From the NCBI GenBank assembly GCA_019637155.1, contig JAHBWE010000011.1, positions 246,001-310,000 on the forward strand: a stretch of DNA of 64,000 bases, read 5' to 3'. Positions 18,112 to 27,418 of this stretch are shown here, piece by piece; positions within the stretch are counted from its first letter, which is position 1, and each line of letters opens with the position of its first letter. The notes under the pieces were generated by a model. It made no database searches and had not been told where the DNA came from. It saw only the letters and a list, made by a program, of their open reading frames with translations. This DNA comes from Labilithrix sp. Lineage in GTDB: Bacteria > Myxococcota_A > Polyangia > Polyangiales > Polyangiaceae. The position numbers were made by a program, and so were the translations under genes.

Positions 18112-18612
18112 ATGCTCCATTCCCTCCTCTCCTTCGCGCACCGCCACGGCCTCGTCCCCGAGGCGGCGGCGCACTGCGACATCCCCTGCAAGATCTACGA
18201 CCCGGGGCCGATCCTCATCTCCGCCCTCACCGTCGTCCGCATGATCGACATCATCGAGGACTGGAAGGCCCATCGCGGCGACGACGAGGTCGCGTTCCTC
18301 AACAGCGTGGCGCGCGCGGTCGCGCAGAAGGAACAGCACGCCGCCCACGTGAAGGACGAGATCCGCGTGATCTGGGGCGACTACTTCAAGGCGCCGCAGC
18401 TCCAGAAGTATCCGCAGCTCCACGATCTGACGCACTCGATCATGCTCGCCGCCGGTGCGGCGAAGCAGGGCGTGAAGCGCGAGGACGCGGTCAAGCTCCT
18501 CGAGCTCGTGAATCAGTTCGCGGAGATCTTCTGGGAGACGAAGTCCGTGAAGACGAAGCGCGCCGTGTGTCCGTATCCGCCGTCGCTCGAGGTCGTCTAT
18601 CCGGACCTCTGA
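18112..18612 (+). CDS. sodN: Nickel superoxide dismutase
   Basis: Converts superoxide to hydrogen peroxide and oxygen with a nickel centre. The 166-residue precursor has a 20-residue leader before H21-C22-D23-I24-P25-C26-K27-I28-Y29-D30, which matches the nickel hook HCDxPCxxYD. His21 would become the N-terminal ligand and Cys22 and Cys26 the thiolate ligands after cleavage. The rest of the chain (IIEDWKAHRG, KEQHAAHVKDEIRVIWGDYFK) is the four-helix bundle of NiSOD. The ATG at 18112 gives a leader of the expected kind. The maturation protease gene follows 15 nt downstream. Confidence 0.95.
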   Translation: MLHSLLSFAHRHGLVPEAAAHCDIPCKIYDPGPILISALTVVRMIDIIEDWKAHRGDDEVAFLNSVARAVAQKEQHAAHVKDEIRVIWGDYFKAPQLQKYPQLHDLTHSIMLAAGAAKQGVKREDAVKLLELVNQFAEIFWETKSVKTKRAVCPYPPSLEVVYPDL

Positions 18613-18627
18613 GTTGTACGAGCGCGC

Positions 18628-18903
18628 ATGTTTCGCGTCGTCCGCGTGAACGGTCCGAGCATGGCCCCCACCCTCGTCGACGGCGACTTCGTCGTCGTGA
18701 TCGATCGGCCGTGCCGGATCGGCGACGTCGTCGTCGTGATGCACCCGCAGTACGGCCGCATCGTCAAGCGCGTCGCCGCGCGCGACGGGAGCGGGCGCAT
18801 CGCGCTCGAGGGCGATGGCGCGCTCTCGACCTCGCGCGAAGCCCTCGGCTGGACGTCGCCGCACGACGTCCTCGGTCGGGTCTGCCTCCGCGTCCGGCGC
18901 TGA
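18628..18903 (+). CDS. sodX: NiSOD maturation protease (S26-like)
   Basis: A 91-residue signal-peptidase-like enzyme. Ser11 in NGPSMAPTL is the expected nucleophile and Lys47 in YGRIVKRVAA the general base, giving a Ser/Lys dyad. There is no N-terminal membrane helix, unlike LepB, as expected for a protease acting on a cytoplasmic substrate. Its position immediately after sodN matches the sodN-sodX pairing in which SodX trims the NiSOD leader to expose the nickel-binding His. The gene ends 7 nt before a convergent lipoprotein gene. Confidence 0.9.
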   Translation: MFRVVRVNGPSMAPTLVDGDFVVVIDRPCRIGDVVVVMHPQYGRIVKRVAARDGSGRIALEGDGALSTSREALGWTSPHDVLGRVCLRVRR

Positions 18904-18910
18904 GCGAGCC

Positions 18911-19981
18911 TCAGGGGAAGCGGCGGGTGATGCCGTTCGTCTCCGGGATGTCGTTGATCTCGCCCCAGCGGCCCCAGAACTTCACGAAGACCTGGCCGTT
19001 CTTCGGCTTCGCGCGCGTGCCGATGTTCACGACCGCGTTCTCGGTCTTCCAGACGGCGGCCGCGGCGGCGGCCTTCGTCGTGTCCTTCGCGATGCCGTGC
19101 GTGCCTTCGATCGCGTAGGTGCCCGGGGCGAGGTAGTTCGCGTGGGTGCCCTTCGCGACGTACGCGACCGGGTGCGTGCCGTCCCACGAGAGCTTCGGAT
19201 CGTTCGCCTTCACGATCGTGCCGCCCTTGTGCGCGGAGAGCTTCACCTCCGTCGCCTTGCCCTGGCCGCCGTTCGCCTTCGGATCGATCGTCACGCGCAC
19301 GTGCTCCCAGTCGGACTCGTGATTGAAGATCGAGAAGCCGTCGTTGTACGGATAGAAGATCCAGTACTCGATGTTCACGAGGCCGGAGGCCTGCGGGCGC
19401 CACACCGCGTAGGACTTCCAGTCGCTCCGCGGCGAGCCCTTGCGCGTCGCCTCGTTCACGATCTCGAGGAAGAAGCCCTCGTGCGTCGTCGCCGCGACCT
19501 TCTTGCCGCCGTCGTGACGGCAGAACGAGCCGTTGTCCTCGTGCGTCGCGGCGACGAGCTTCTGCTGCGTGACCTTGCCGACGGGGTAGATCTCGTGGTC
19601 GGGGCAGTTCTTGTGGTTGTAACGCATCGTCACGCGCGCGAGGTACCAGTCGACGCTCGACGGGCGGTACGGATCGTCGGCGTGGAGATGGAGGTGCGGA
19701 GCGAACGTCTTGATCAGCTGGTCCTGCGTCGCGGCCGGCGTCACGGCGTCGTTGTCCGGCGACTTCGCGAGCGCGCTCATCTGGACGTCGGGGTCCACGT
19801 CGAACGCGCTGTCCGCGACGACGTCGTCGTCCGCGTCCTCGTTCGCGCCCTCGATGTCCTCGATCTCCGTCGCGTCCGAGAGCGACCCCGGCCCTTCGTC
19901 TCCGGCGTCCGCCGCGCACGCCGCCACGCCGAGGGAGATCATCGCCGCCATCGCCCGAACCGTTGCCATCGTCGTCTTCAC
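18911..19981 (-). CDS. Vps62-like (DUF946) secreted protein
   Basis: A 356-residue protein with a signal sequence ending in the lipobox-like GVAAC. An acidic region (residues about 25-75) is followed by a domain with PHLHLHADDPYRPSSVDWYL, IEYWIFYPYND and NHESDWEHVRVTID. These motifs are characteristic of the Vps62/DUF946 family found in fungi, plants and bacteria. Members are thought to be secreted, and no enzymatic activity is established. It ends in NGITRRFP. Promoter sequence probably lies in the 20 kb intergenic segment just upstream. Confidence 0.7.
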   Translation of the reverse strand: MKTTMATVRAMAAMISLGVAACAADAGDEGPGSLSDATEIEDIEGANEDADDDVVADSAFDVDPDVQMSALAKSPDNDAVTPAATQDQLIKTFAPHLHLHADDPYRPSSVDWYLARVTMRYNHKNCPDHEIYPVGKVTQQKLVAATHEDNGSFCRHDGGKKVAATTHEGFFLEIVNEATRKGSPRSDWKSYAVWRPQASGLVNIEYWIFYPYNDGFSIFNHESDWEHVRVTIDPKANGGQGKATEVKLSAHKGGTIVKANDPKLSWDGTHPVAYVAKGTHANYLAPGTYAIEGTHGIAKDTTKAAAAAAVWKTENAVVNIGTRAKPKNGQVFVKFWGRWGEINDIPETNGITRRFP

Positions 19982-20134
19982 GAAGACGGGTCAGTGCACG
20001 GCCGGTGCCGGCGTAGAGCGACCTGATTTCGAGCGGTTACGACGTCGTTTGCGCGAATTGGAAAGGACGGTCGCCGATCCATAGGGGTAAACCCCCGTCA
20101 TCACGGCGCGTTTCGTTGCGCGGATTGCGCGCGC

Positions 20135-20782
20135 CTACCTGCAACAGGACGGCAAGACCGGGTCCGGGCGCGTGCACGCGGACTCGCAGCGCCCCGAAGC
20201 GCCGTTGCCGCAGGGCGAGACCTTCACGTGCTTCCCGTCCTTGCACTCGCCCGCGAACTGGAAGCCCGCCTGCTCGTCGGTCGGGTAGCCCGTGAAGTCA
20301 CGATGGCAGTAGACGCCGTTCGCCTTGTCGGCGCACGGATCGCACTGATCGTCGTAGCCGCTCGGCATGCCGACGCAGCCGTTCGCGCACTTCTTCACGC
20401 AGCGAGGCACTCCGTCCGTGCAGTCGACGAGGTCCGTATCGGCGACCGACGCGGGGCGGTCGCCCGCGACGAAGTTCCTCCCGCAGTTCACGCGTTGCTT
20501 GGCCCCGCAGTTGATCGCCGCGAGCACCGCCGGATCCGCGACGCAGTCGGGCGGAGGTGCGGCGTCCGGCGTGTCGCCGCTCGACGACGAGGAGCTGCTC
20601 GAGGACGAGCCGCTGCTCGACGAGCTGCTGCTGCTCGGGTTGCGCGGAATGTCGTCGTCGTCGTCGCCGGGGACGACGCGTTGGGACTGCTCCGCCGGCT
20701 CGTCGAACGAGACGAGGAGCGAGCATCCTGCGAGGACGACCGTCACGGCGACGCCGAGCGCAAGGCCGGACAGTGGACGCAT
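20135..20782 (-). CDS. Ser-rich, Cys-rich lipoprotein
   Basis: A 215-residue protein starting MRPLSGLALGVAVTVVLAGC, with lipobox VLAGC. After Cys come SLLVSFDEPAEQSQ, an Asp run, and then a serine-only linker of about 18 residues with one Gly interruption (about 60-80). The C-terminal 120 residues contain about 18 Cys (CVKKCANGC, QCDPCADKANGVYC), suggesting a disulphide-rich surface module. The lipobox plus SLLVSFDE is shared with the neighbouring lipoprotein gene at 20815, implying a duplicated export signal. Confidence 0.7.
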   Translation of the reverse strand: MRPLSGLALGVAVTVVLAGCSLLVSFDEPAEQSQRVVPGDDDDDIPRNPSSSSSSSSGSSSSSSSSSSGDTPDAAPPPDCVADPAVLAAINCGAKQRVNCGRNFVAGDRPASVADTDLVDCTDGVPRCVKKCANGCVGMPSGYDDQCDPCADKANGVYCHRDFTGYPTDEQAGFQFAGECKDGKHVKVSPCGNGASGRCESACTRPDPVLPSCCR

Positions 20783-20814
20783 GGGCCCGATGGTAGCTCC
20801 ATGTCGCGAACGCG

Positions 20815-21636
20815 CTACTTCAGCTTGCAAAAACGCGCCTGCCGGAAGCGCGCCTTCGTCTGATTCGCGTGGAATCCGAGCGCGCCCGTGAGCGCGCCCA
20901 CCGTCCCGGTCGCCGTCGTCGTGACGCCCTTGATGATCGCGCGGCAGCGGAGCGTCCCGCCCTTCACCTCCGCGAGGATCCGGAACTCCTCCCCCGCCGC
21001 GACCGCGGCTCGCGTCGTGCGCTCGAGGCTCGTCGTCTGCACCGCGCCGGGTTGGCCGGCGAGGCGCACGACGCTCGTGAAGAGCTGGCCGCCCTGGAGC
21101 AGCTCGATCCCGCACCCCACCGCCGAGAGCGCGCCGCCCTCGATCTTCGTCCCGAACGTGACGAAGACCTGGCGCGCGATCGGGGTGATGGCGTTGTCGA
21201 CCTGCGTCGACGTCGCGAGGACGTCCACCGCGACGTCCCCGACGTCCTGATATTTCGTGAAAATCGCCTGATCCGGCAGGTTGTCGAGGCTCGTCTGCAC
21301 GTAGCCGGCGTCGTACGACCACGTCGTCGGGAAGCCCGCCGCCGGCGCGAAGAAGTCCTTGTTCGTGGTGAGCTCGTCCTCGAGGAGGCTCGTCCCCACG
21401 ATGCCCGCGTCGTTCGGCGCGCAGTCGACGGCCGCGTCCGCGTCGACGATCGGAGGCGCGACGTCGTCGTCGTCGTCCGTCGGCGGCGGCGTGGTCCGGT
21501 CGCGCGTCCCCGCGTCGAGCGGGCCGGTCGCGATGAGGGGGTCCGGCGGGAGCTCGTCGAAGCTGACGAGGAGCGAGCACCCCGCCACCGTCGCGCACGC
21601 GGCGATCCCGAGCCCGAGCCTCGACGTGGCGCGCAT
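20815..21636 (-). CDS. Lipoprotein of unknown function with shared lipobox segment
   Basis: A 273-residue protein. The signal sequence ends TVAGC and is followed by SLLVSFDELPPD, nearly the same stretch as in the adjacent lipoprotein. The mature domain (from about residue 70) predicts alternating beta strands with motifs such as AIFTKYQDVGDVAVDVLA and GALSAVGCGIELLQGG, resembling lectin-like (concanavalin-type) beta-sandwich proteins, but I cannot name a family. It precedes the Ser-rich lipoprotein by 32 nt on the same strand, so the two probably form an operon. Confidence 0.6.
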   Translation of the reverse strand: MRATSRLGLGIAACATVAGCSLLVSFDELPPDPLIATGPLDAGTRDRTTPPPTDDDDDVAPPIVDADAAVDCAPNDAGIVGTSLLEDELTTNKDFFAPAAGFPTTWSYDAGYVQTSLDNLPDQAIFTKYQDVGDVAVDVLATSTQVDNAITPIARQVFVTFGTKIEGGALSAVGCGIELLQGGQLFTSVVRLAGQPGAVQTTSLERTTRAAVAAGEEFRILAEVKGGTLRCRAIIKGVTTTATGTVGALTGALGFHANQTKARFRQARFCKLK

Positions 21637-21695
21637 CCCCTCATCGTAGCGGAGACACGGACGGCGGGCCCATCCCTGTGCTAACGAGGTCGCCG

Positions 21696-22760
<1,065 letters not shown>

Positions 22761-22762
22761 CC

Positions 22763-24067
22763 TTACTTCGCGAGCTCGCGCTCCGCGATGTCGAGGGGAA
22801 CGTCGCCGAGCGCGGACCACGCCTTCGCGCGCGCGGCGGGATCGCCGGCGGCGAGGATGCGGACCGCGACGCCGGCGCCGATCGCGGTGGCGGGGCGCGC
22901 GAGCGCGATCCGCTCGAGCCGGCCGAGCGTGTCGGGGAGCACCGGGACGAGGAGGCGATGCTTCGCCTCGACGTCGGCGATCGCGCCGGCGCCGCGCGCG
23001 ACGTCGAGCGCCCACGCGGCGACGACGACGTGGTCGTGCATCGCCGCGAGCGCGAGCGCCTGATCGACCCCCGCCGCGAGCTTCCGCAGGTGGCACGCCG
23101 GCTCGCGCTCGCGCGGCGCCGCCATCGATCGCACGCGCGACCCCGGCACCGCGTCGACGCACGCGCCTTGGACGAAGAGCTGCTCGTCGAGCGCGTCGCC
23201 GAGCGCGTCGCGTCCGAGCCCCGCCGCCTTCACGGCCGGCTCCGCCTTCGCGCGGAGCTCCGCCTCGAGCGCCGCGAACGCCGCCGACAGCTCCTCGGGC
23301 GAGGCCGTCACCCCGACCTGCGCGCGGAGGCGCCGCGCGACGACCTCCCAGTCGCGCGCCGCCTTCGCCGCCGGCTTCGACGCGATCTCCTCGAGCGCGT
23401 CGCGCATGCGCACGAGCGCCTTCGTCGTCTCGACGAACCCGGGCGCCGACGCGATGTGCTCGAGCGCGTCGAGCGCGTCGTCGAGCTCGCGCGCGCGCAC
23501 GACGTCGAGCGCGCGGGCCGGGTCCGCCGCCTCCGTCATCGCGGCGGTGAGCTCGCCGAGGCGCCGCGCGAGCCAGCGATCGTCCTCCGCCGCCTCGCGT
23601 TCGTCCTTCGGCGCCGACCACGTCTCGACGATCGCGCGCACGAGCGCGCTCGCGGAGCGGGGGATGGCGCGCTCCTCCTCGAGCCGCGCCGACTCGCCGT
23701 CGACGAGCCGCGCGACGAGCTCGCGCTCGGCGCCGCCGGGGGGGAGCTTCGCGAGCTTCTGCTTCACCGCGTCGAGCCCGCGCGCGCGGGCGTCGAACGA
23801 GAACGGATCGATGCGCCCGTCGTTGACGGCGAGGGTCGGGTCTTCGTGGAGGATCGCCGCCATCGCGACGCGGCGGAGGTCGTCCTCGGACGGCTCGATC
23901 CGCGCGCGGCGCGCGAAGCGCCGGTCGATCGCGGCGAGGTCGCGCAGGACCTCGTCCTCGCCGCGATCGAACGCGGCAGGATCGTCGGGCGCCGCCGCCG
24001 GCCTCGCGGCCGCGGCGGGCCCTCCACAACCGACGACGAAGACGAGGGCCACGAGCGGGACACGCAT
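22763..24067 (-). CDS. Helical lipoprotein of unknown function
   Basis: A 434-residue protein with an N-terminal MRVPLVALVFVVGC lipobox. The mature chain is strongly alpha-helical and rich in Ala, Glu, Arg and Leu throughout, with no low-complexity tract and few Cys (two near the C-terminal third, GACVD and PACHLRK). No motif was recognised. Its 3' end almost abuts the convergent dehydrogenase gene, and it is divergent from the radical SAM gene with only 73 nt between, which must hold both promoters. Confidence 0.6.
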   Translation of the reverse strand: MRVPLVALVFVVGCGGPAAAARPAAAPDDPAAFDRGEDEVLRDLAAIDRRFARRARIEPSEDDLRRVAMAAILHEDPTLAVNDGRIDPFSFDARARGLDAVKQKLAKLPPGGAERELVARLVDGESARLEEERAIPRSASALVRAIVETWSAPKDEREAAEDDRWLARRLGELTAAMTEAADPARALDVVRARELDDALDALEHIASAPGFVETTKALVRMRDALEEIASKPAAKAARDWEVVARRLRAQVGVTASPEELSAAFAALEAELRAKAEPAVKAAGLGRDALGDALDEQLFVQGACVDAVPGSRVRSMAAPREREPACHLRKLAAGVDQALALAAMHDHVVVAAWALDVARGAGAIADVEAKHRLLVPVLPDTLGRLERIALARPATAIGAGVAVRILAAGDPAARAKAWSALGDVPLDIAERELAK

Positions 24068-24125
24068 GACGGCGCGCGAGTCTAGCGCGGCACTTCACGA
24101 CGATCGCGATACAACAGCCATTCTG

Positions 24126-24131
24126 TACTAA
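24126..24131 (+). promoter_or_regulatory. Possible -10 element of the radical SAM operon
   Basis: TACTAA ends 9 nt before the GTG at 24141 in a relatively AT-rich 25-nt patch between divergent genes. If used, transcription would begin at or next to the start codon, giving a leaderless message. No ribosome site is seen ahead of the GTG, which fits. The -35 region is not convincing. Confidence 0.3.
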
Positions 24132-24140
24132 CGTGTTCGC

Positions 24141-25964
24141 GTGCTCGAACGCACCCTCAGCGCAGCCGCGCGCCGGCTCTGGCCGTGGGTACAGCGCCTG
24201 AACCGTGCGGTGGAGCGGCCGGCGCCGCAGCCGGCCTGGGCGCCCGGTCCGCTCCTCAAGCGCCGCGAGCGATCGTTCCCCGAGCTCGGGTTCCCGCGCG
24301 AGACCGACTCGCTCTGTCCGCGCTGCGTCGCGGAGGTCCGCGCCGACGTGCTCTCCGGCAAGCGCGATCTCCGCACCCTCGTCGACGGCCGCCCCGGCGA
24401 GATCCGCGCGCGCATCGTCGAGGAGGACGGGAAGGTCCTCATGAAGAAGACCTGCCCCACCCACGGCGCCTTCGAGGACGTGATGGCGATCGACGCCGAG
24501 TTCCTCCGCCGCATCGAGCGCCTCTACCCCGGCCGCGACTTCCGCTCGCCGCCGACGTCGCTCCGCGAGCACGGCTCCTCGAGCATCCAGTACGGCCGCG
24601 GCAGCGTGCTCACGGTGGACCTCACGAACCGCTGCAACATGATGTGCGATCCGTGCTTCATGGACGCGAACCAGGTCGGCTACGTCCACGAGCTCGAATG
24701 GGACGAGATCGCGAAGATCCTCGACGACGCGCTCACGGTGCAGCCGCGCCGCCAGATGAGCATCCAGTTCTCGGGCGGCGAGCCCACGCTGTCGCCGCAC
24801 TTCCTCCGCGCCGTCCGCTACGCGCGCGAGAAGGGCTTCTTCGCCGTCCAGTGCGCGACGAACGGCGTCCGCTTCGCGCAGGACCCCGCGTTCGCGCGCG
24901 AGGCGAAGGAGGCCGGCCTCCGCATGGCGTACCTCCAGTTCGACGGCGTCGGCAACGAGGTGAACGCGCACCGGAAGGTGGGGAACCTCTACGACGTGAA
25001 GGTCCGCGCGATCGAGAACCTCCACGCCGCCGGGATCGACGTCATCCTCGTCGTCACCGTCGTGGGCGGCGTGAACGACCACGAGGTCGGGCGCATCATC
25101 GACTTCGCGATCGAGAACGCGGACAAGGTCACCGTCGTCTCCTTCCAGCCGGTGAGCTTCACCGGGCGCGACGAGGACGTCGCCGACGACGTGCGCGCGC
25201 GGCAGCGCTACACCCTCTCCCACCTCGCGCGCGACGTGAAGGAGCAGACCGGCCACACCGAGCCGCTCCGCGACTGGTTCCCGCTCTCGGCGATGGGGCC
25301 GTTCAGCGACCTCACCGACCACCTCCTCGGCGAGCGCGCGGACTGGGGATCGATGAAGTGCGGCTGCCACCCGAACTGCGGGATCGGCACGATCCTCTTC
25401 GTCGACAAGGAGACGAAGCGCGCGGTGCCGCTGACCGAGTTCCTCGACCTCGAGGCGCTCCTCTCCGATCTCCAGGACGTCACCGACGCCGCCGGCGGCC
25501 GCGCGTTCACCCTCGCCGAGCTCGTGCTCGCGCTGCTCAAGAGCTTCGACGCGGCGCGGTCGCCGGTGCCGTTCGCAACGCTGGTGAAACAATTCCTGAG
25601 CCAGACTGGCGCGCGTGGAAAGGCGGTCGGCGAGCACGAGAGCGACGCGGGCGAGTTCCGCTGGCGCGTCCTCTTCGTCGCCGGGATGTGGTTCCAGGAC
25701 CTCTACAACTACGACTTCCGTCGCACCGAGATGTGCATCATCCCGTACGGCACGCAGATGGGGGAGATCAGCTTCTGCGCGTACAACACCGGCGTCGGCT
25801 GGCGTCAGGTCGTCGAGAAGATGAAGGCGACCGCGACGGTGGCGGAGTGGAACCGGACGCGCGGGCGTCACCCCGTCTACGCGAAGGGGCAGGACCTCCC
25901 GCTCGCTCCCGCGCTCGGCACCGTGACCGCGAAGCGGGTTCGTTTGCCGCTGGTGGCGCGCTGA
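24141..25964 (+). CDS. Radical SAM enzyme resembling the MJ0619/Tes tetraether-lipid synthase family
   Basis: A 607-residue protein starting GTG. CPRC (about 60-63) and KTCPTHG (about 103-109) form an N-terminal Cys region of the Cxx...CxxHG type. The radical SAM cluster motif is C165-x3-C169-x2-C172 (CNMMCDPC), followed by the SAM-binding FSGGEPTLSPHF. A later C407-x-C409-x3-C413 (CGCHPNCGIGT) suggests an additional iron-sulphur site. This layout resembles MJ0619-type enzymes, including archaeal Tes, which couple lipid chains. Membership is inferred from motif order and not from a search. A MarR regulator gene starts 2 nt after its stop. Confidence 0.8.
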   Translation: MLERTLSAAARRLWPWVQRLNRAVERPAPQPAWAPGPLLKRRERSFPELGFPRETDSLCPRCVAEVRADVLSGKRDLRTLVDGRPGEIRARIVEEDGKVLMKKTCPTHGAFEDVMAIDAEFLRRIERLYPGRDFRSPPTSLREHGSSSIQYGRGSVLTVDLTNRCNMMCDPCFMDANQVGYVHELEWDEIAKILDDALTVQPRRQMSIQFSGGEPTLSPHFLRAVRYAREKGFFAVQCATNGVRFAQDPAFAREAKEAGLRMAYLQFDGVGNEVNAHRKVGNLYDVKVRAIENLHAAGIDVILVVTVVGGVNDHEVGRIIDFAIENADKVTVVSFQPVSFTGRDEDVADDVRARQRYTLSHLARDVKEQTGHTEPLRDWFPLSAMGPFSDLTDHLLGERADWGSMKCGCHPNCGIGTILFVDKETKRAVPLTEFLDLEALLSDLQDVTDAAGGRAFTLAELVLALLKSFDAARSPVPFATLVKQFLSQTGARGKAVGEHESDAGEFRWRVLFVAGMWFQDLYNYDFRRTEMCIIPYGTQMGEISFCAYNTGVGWRQVVEKMKATATVAEWNRTRGRHPVYAKGQDLPLAPALGTVTAKRVRLPLVAR

Positions 25965-25966
25965 CG

Positions 25967-26440
25967 ATGCCGGACAGGTCGTCACGCGCGAAGATGGACC
26001 CGGCGGCGCTCGGCGCCGCGCTCGACTTCATGCGCGTCCTCTGGGCGCTCGACCACGGTCTCCAGCGTCGCTCGAAGCGGATGGAGGTCGAGCTCGGCGT
26101 CACGGGGATGCAGCGCGTGATCCTCCGGCTCATCGGCCGCTATCCCGACATCGCCGCGGGACGCCTCGCGGAGCTCGTGCACGTCCATCCGAGCACGCTC
26201 ACCGGCGTGCTGAAGCGCCTGACCGAGCGCGGCTTCATCCGCCGCGAGCGCGATCCCGCCGACGCGCGCGTCTCGCGCTTCGCGCTCCTGCCGCCGGGCG
26301 AGGAGATCGACGCGACGCAGGCGGGCACGGTCGAGGCGGCGGTGCGCCGCGCGCTCTCGCGGATCGAGCCGGCCACGATCGACGCGGCGCGCTCGGTCAT
26401 CGCCGCCATCGCCGAAGAGCTCGCGCGCTCCGATCGCTGA
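25967..26440 (+). CDS. MarR family transcriptional regulator
   Basis: A 157-residue DNA-binding protein. The winged-helix motif is visible in RLAELVHVHPSTLTGVLKRLTERGFIRRERDPADARVSRFAL, with the recognition helix around HPSTLTGVLKRL and the wing DPADARVSRF. Helices on either side would form the dimer interface. It begins 2 nt beyond the radical SAM stop codon, so the two are co-transcribed. It may sense a membrane-active compound and control that enzyme, but the ligand is unknown. Confidence 0.88.
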   Translation: MPDRSSRAKMDPAALGAALDFMRVLWALDHGLQRRSKRMEVELGVTGMQRVILRLIGRYPDIAAGRLAELVHVHPSTLTGVLKRLTERGFIRRERDPADARVSRFALLPPGEEIDATQAGTVEAAVRRALSRIEPATIDAARSVIAAIAEELARSDR

Positions 26441-26443
26441 TTG

Positions 26444-27409
26444 CTACTTCGACGGCGCGCAGCGGCCGACGATCCTCGTCCGGCCCAAGAGGAGCGAGCA
26501 CGAGCGCAGCACGTCCATCGCGAGGACGCCGTCGCGCGGGCACGACGCGTCGGCGGCGCCCTGGATGAGATCGACGTTGGCGGTGACGCTGAACGAGCCG
26601 GTCGTGATGCGCGCGTTCGCGATCTTCCGCGCCGTGATCGGGCCCGACGCGGTGTACATCGCCTCCTTGTTGGGCGTGCTCTGCGGGAGCAGCCGCTGGC
26701 CGGCGGACGAGCCGATGAACACGTCGGAGTGCTGCGCGCCGGTGTCGACGAGCAAGGACACCTTCTGCTGCTCGATCACGGACGGCATCACGTACGCGAG
26801 CCCGCGCACCGGTCCCTCCGAGTCCTCGCACGTGCGGCCCTGATCGACGTCGAAGAGGCGGACCCCTTTGTCCGCCATCTCGCGCAGGCTCTCGTCCCAC
26901 CACGCCGAGCGGAGCTCTCCCTTCGCGAGGTCGAGGACGACGGCGTCGCCCTCCTCTTCGAGGCGCTGCGGCGAGATGAAGGCGCCGATGCCGAGCTTCT
27001 CGATGACGGGCGGGACCTCGGTCGCGAGGAGCGTCGTCGTCGCGAGCTTGCCCCAGTCGTCGATCGCGATGTCGACGCCGTCGAGGCGGTAGGCGGCGAT
27101 CGATTTCCCGACGTGGTCGGTCCCGATGTCGCCGAGCTTCTTCATCGGCAGCCCGAGCTTGCGCGCGAGCCACCCCGCGATCACGTGCGAGTTCGCGCCG
27201 GTGTCGACGAGCATCAGCACCGGCTGCCCCGCGACGTGGCCCGTGACGACGGGGAGGGGGAACGGCCGCCCGCGGATGTCGTAGCGGATCAGCGCGCGCT
27301 TCGTGAGCTTCCCCGGCGTCGCGGCGGCGAGGCGCGGCTTCGACGACGACGCCGTTTCGGCGCAGCCTCCGAGCAACACGAGCGCGAGGACGAGGAGGAG
27401 CGGACGAAT
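26444..27409 (-). CDS. Retropepsin-like aspartic protease lipoprotein with two DTG motifs
   Basis: About 321 residues. VLMLVDTGANSHVI and KVSLLVDTGAQHSDVF each carry the DTG active-site triad of retroviral-type aspartic proteases, so one chain may form both halves of the active site. No in-frame ATG exists between the stop of the upstream gene and the lipobox LLGGC. The GTG at 27379 would leave only 5 residues before the Cys. An ATT at 27409 would give a normal signal peptide RPLLLVLALVLLGGC, and I use it as the most plausible start, although ATT starts are rare. It follows the ClpA-like gene by 9 nt in the same frame. Confidence 0.7.
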   Translation of the reverse strand: MRPLLLVLALVLLGGCAETASSSKPRLAAATPGKLTKRALIRYDIRGRPFPLPVVTGHVAGQPVLMLVDTGANSHVIAGWLARKLGLPMKKLGDIGTDHVGKSIAAYRLDGVDIAIDDWGKLATTTLLATEVPPVIEKLGIGAFISPQRLEEEGDAVVLDLAKGELRSAWWDESLREMADKGVRLFDVDQGRTCEDSEGPVRGLAYVMPSVIEQQKVSLLVDTGAQHSDVFIGSSAGQRLLPQSTPNKEAMYTASGPITARKIANARITTGSFSVTANVDLIQGAADASCPRDGVLAMDVLRSCSLLLGRTRIVGRCAPSK

Positions 27410-27418
27410 GACGAAAGC

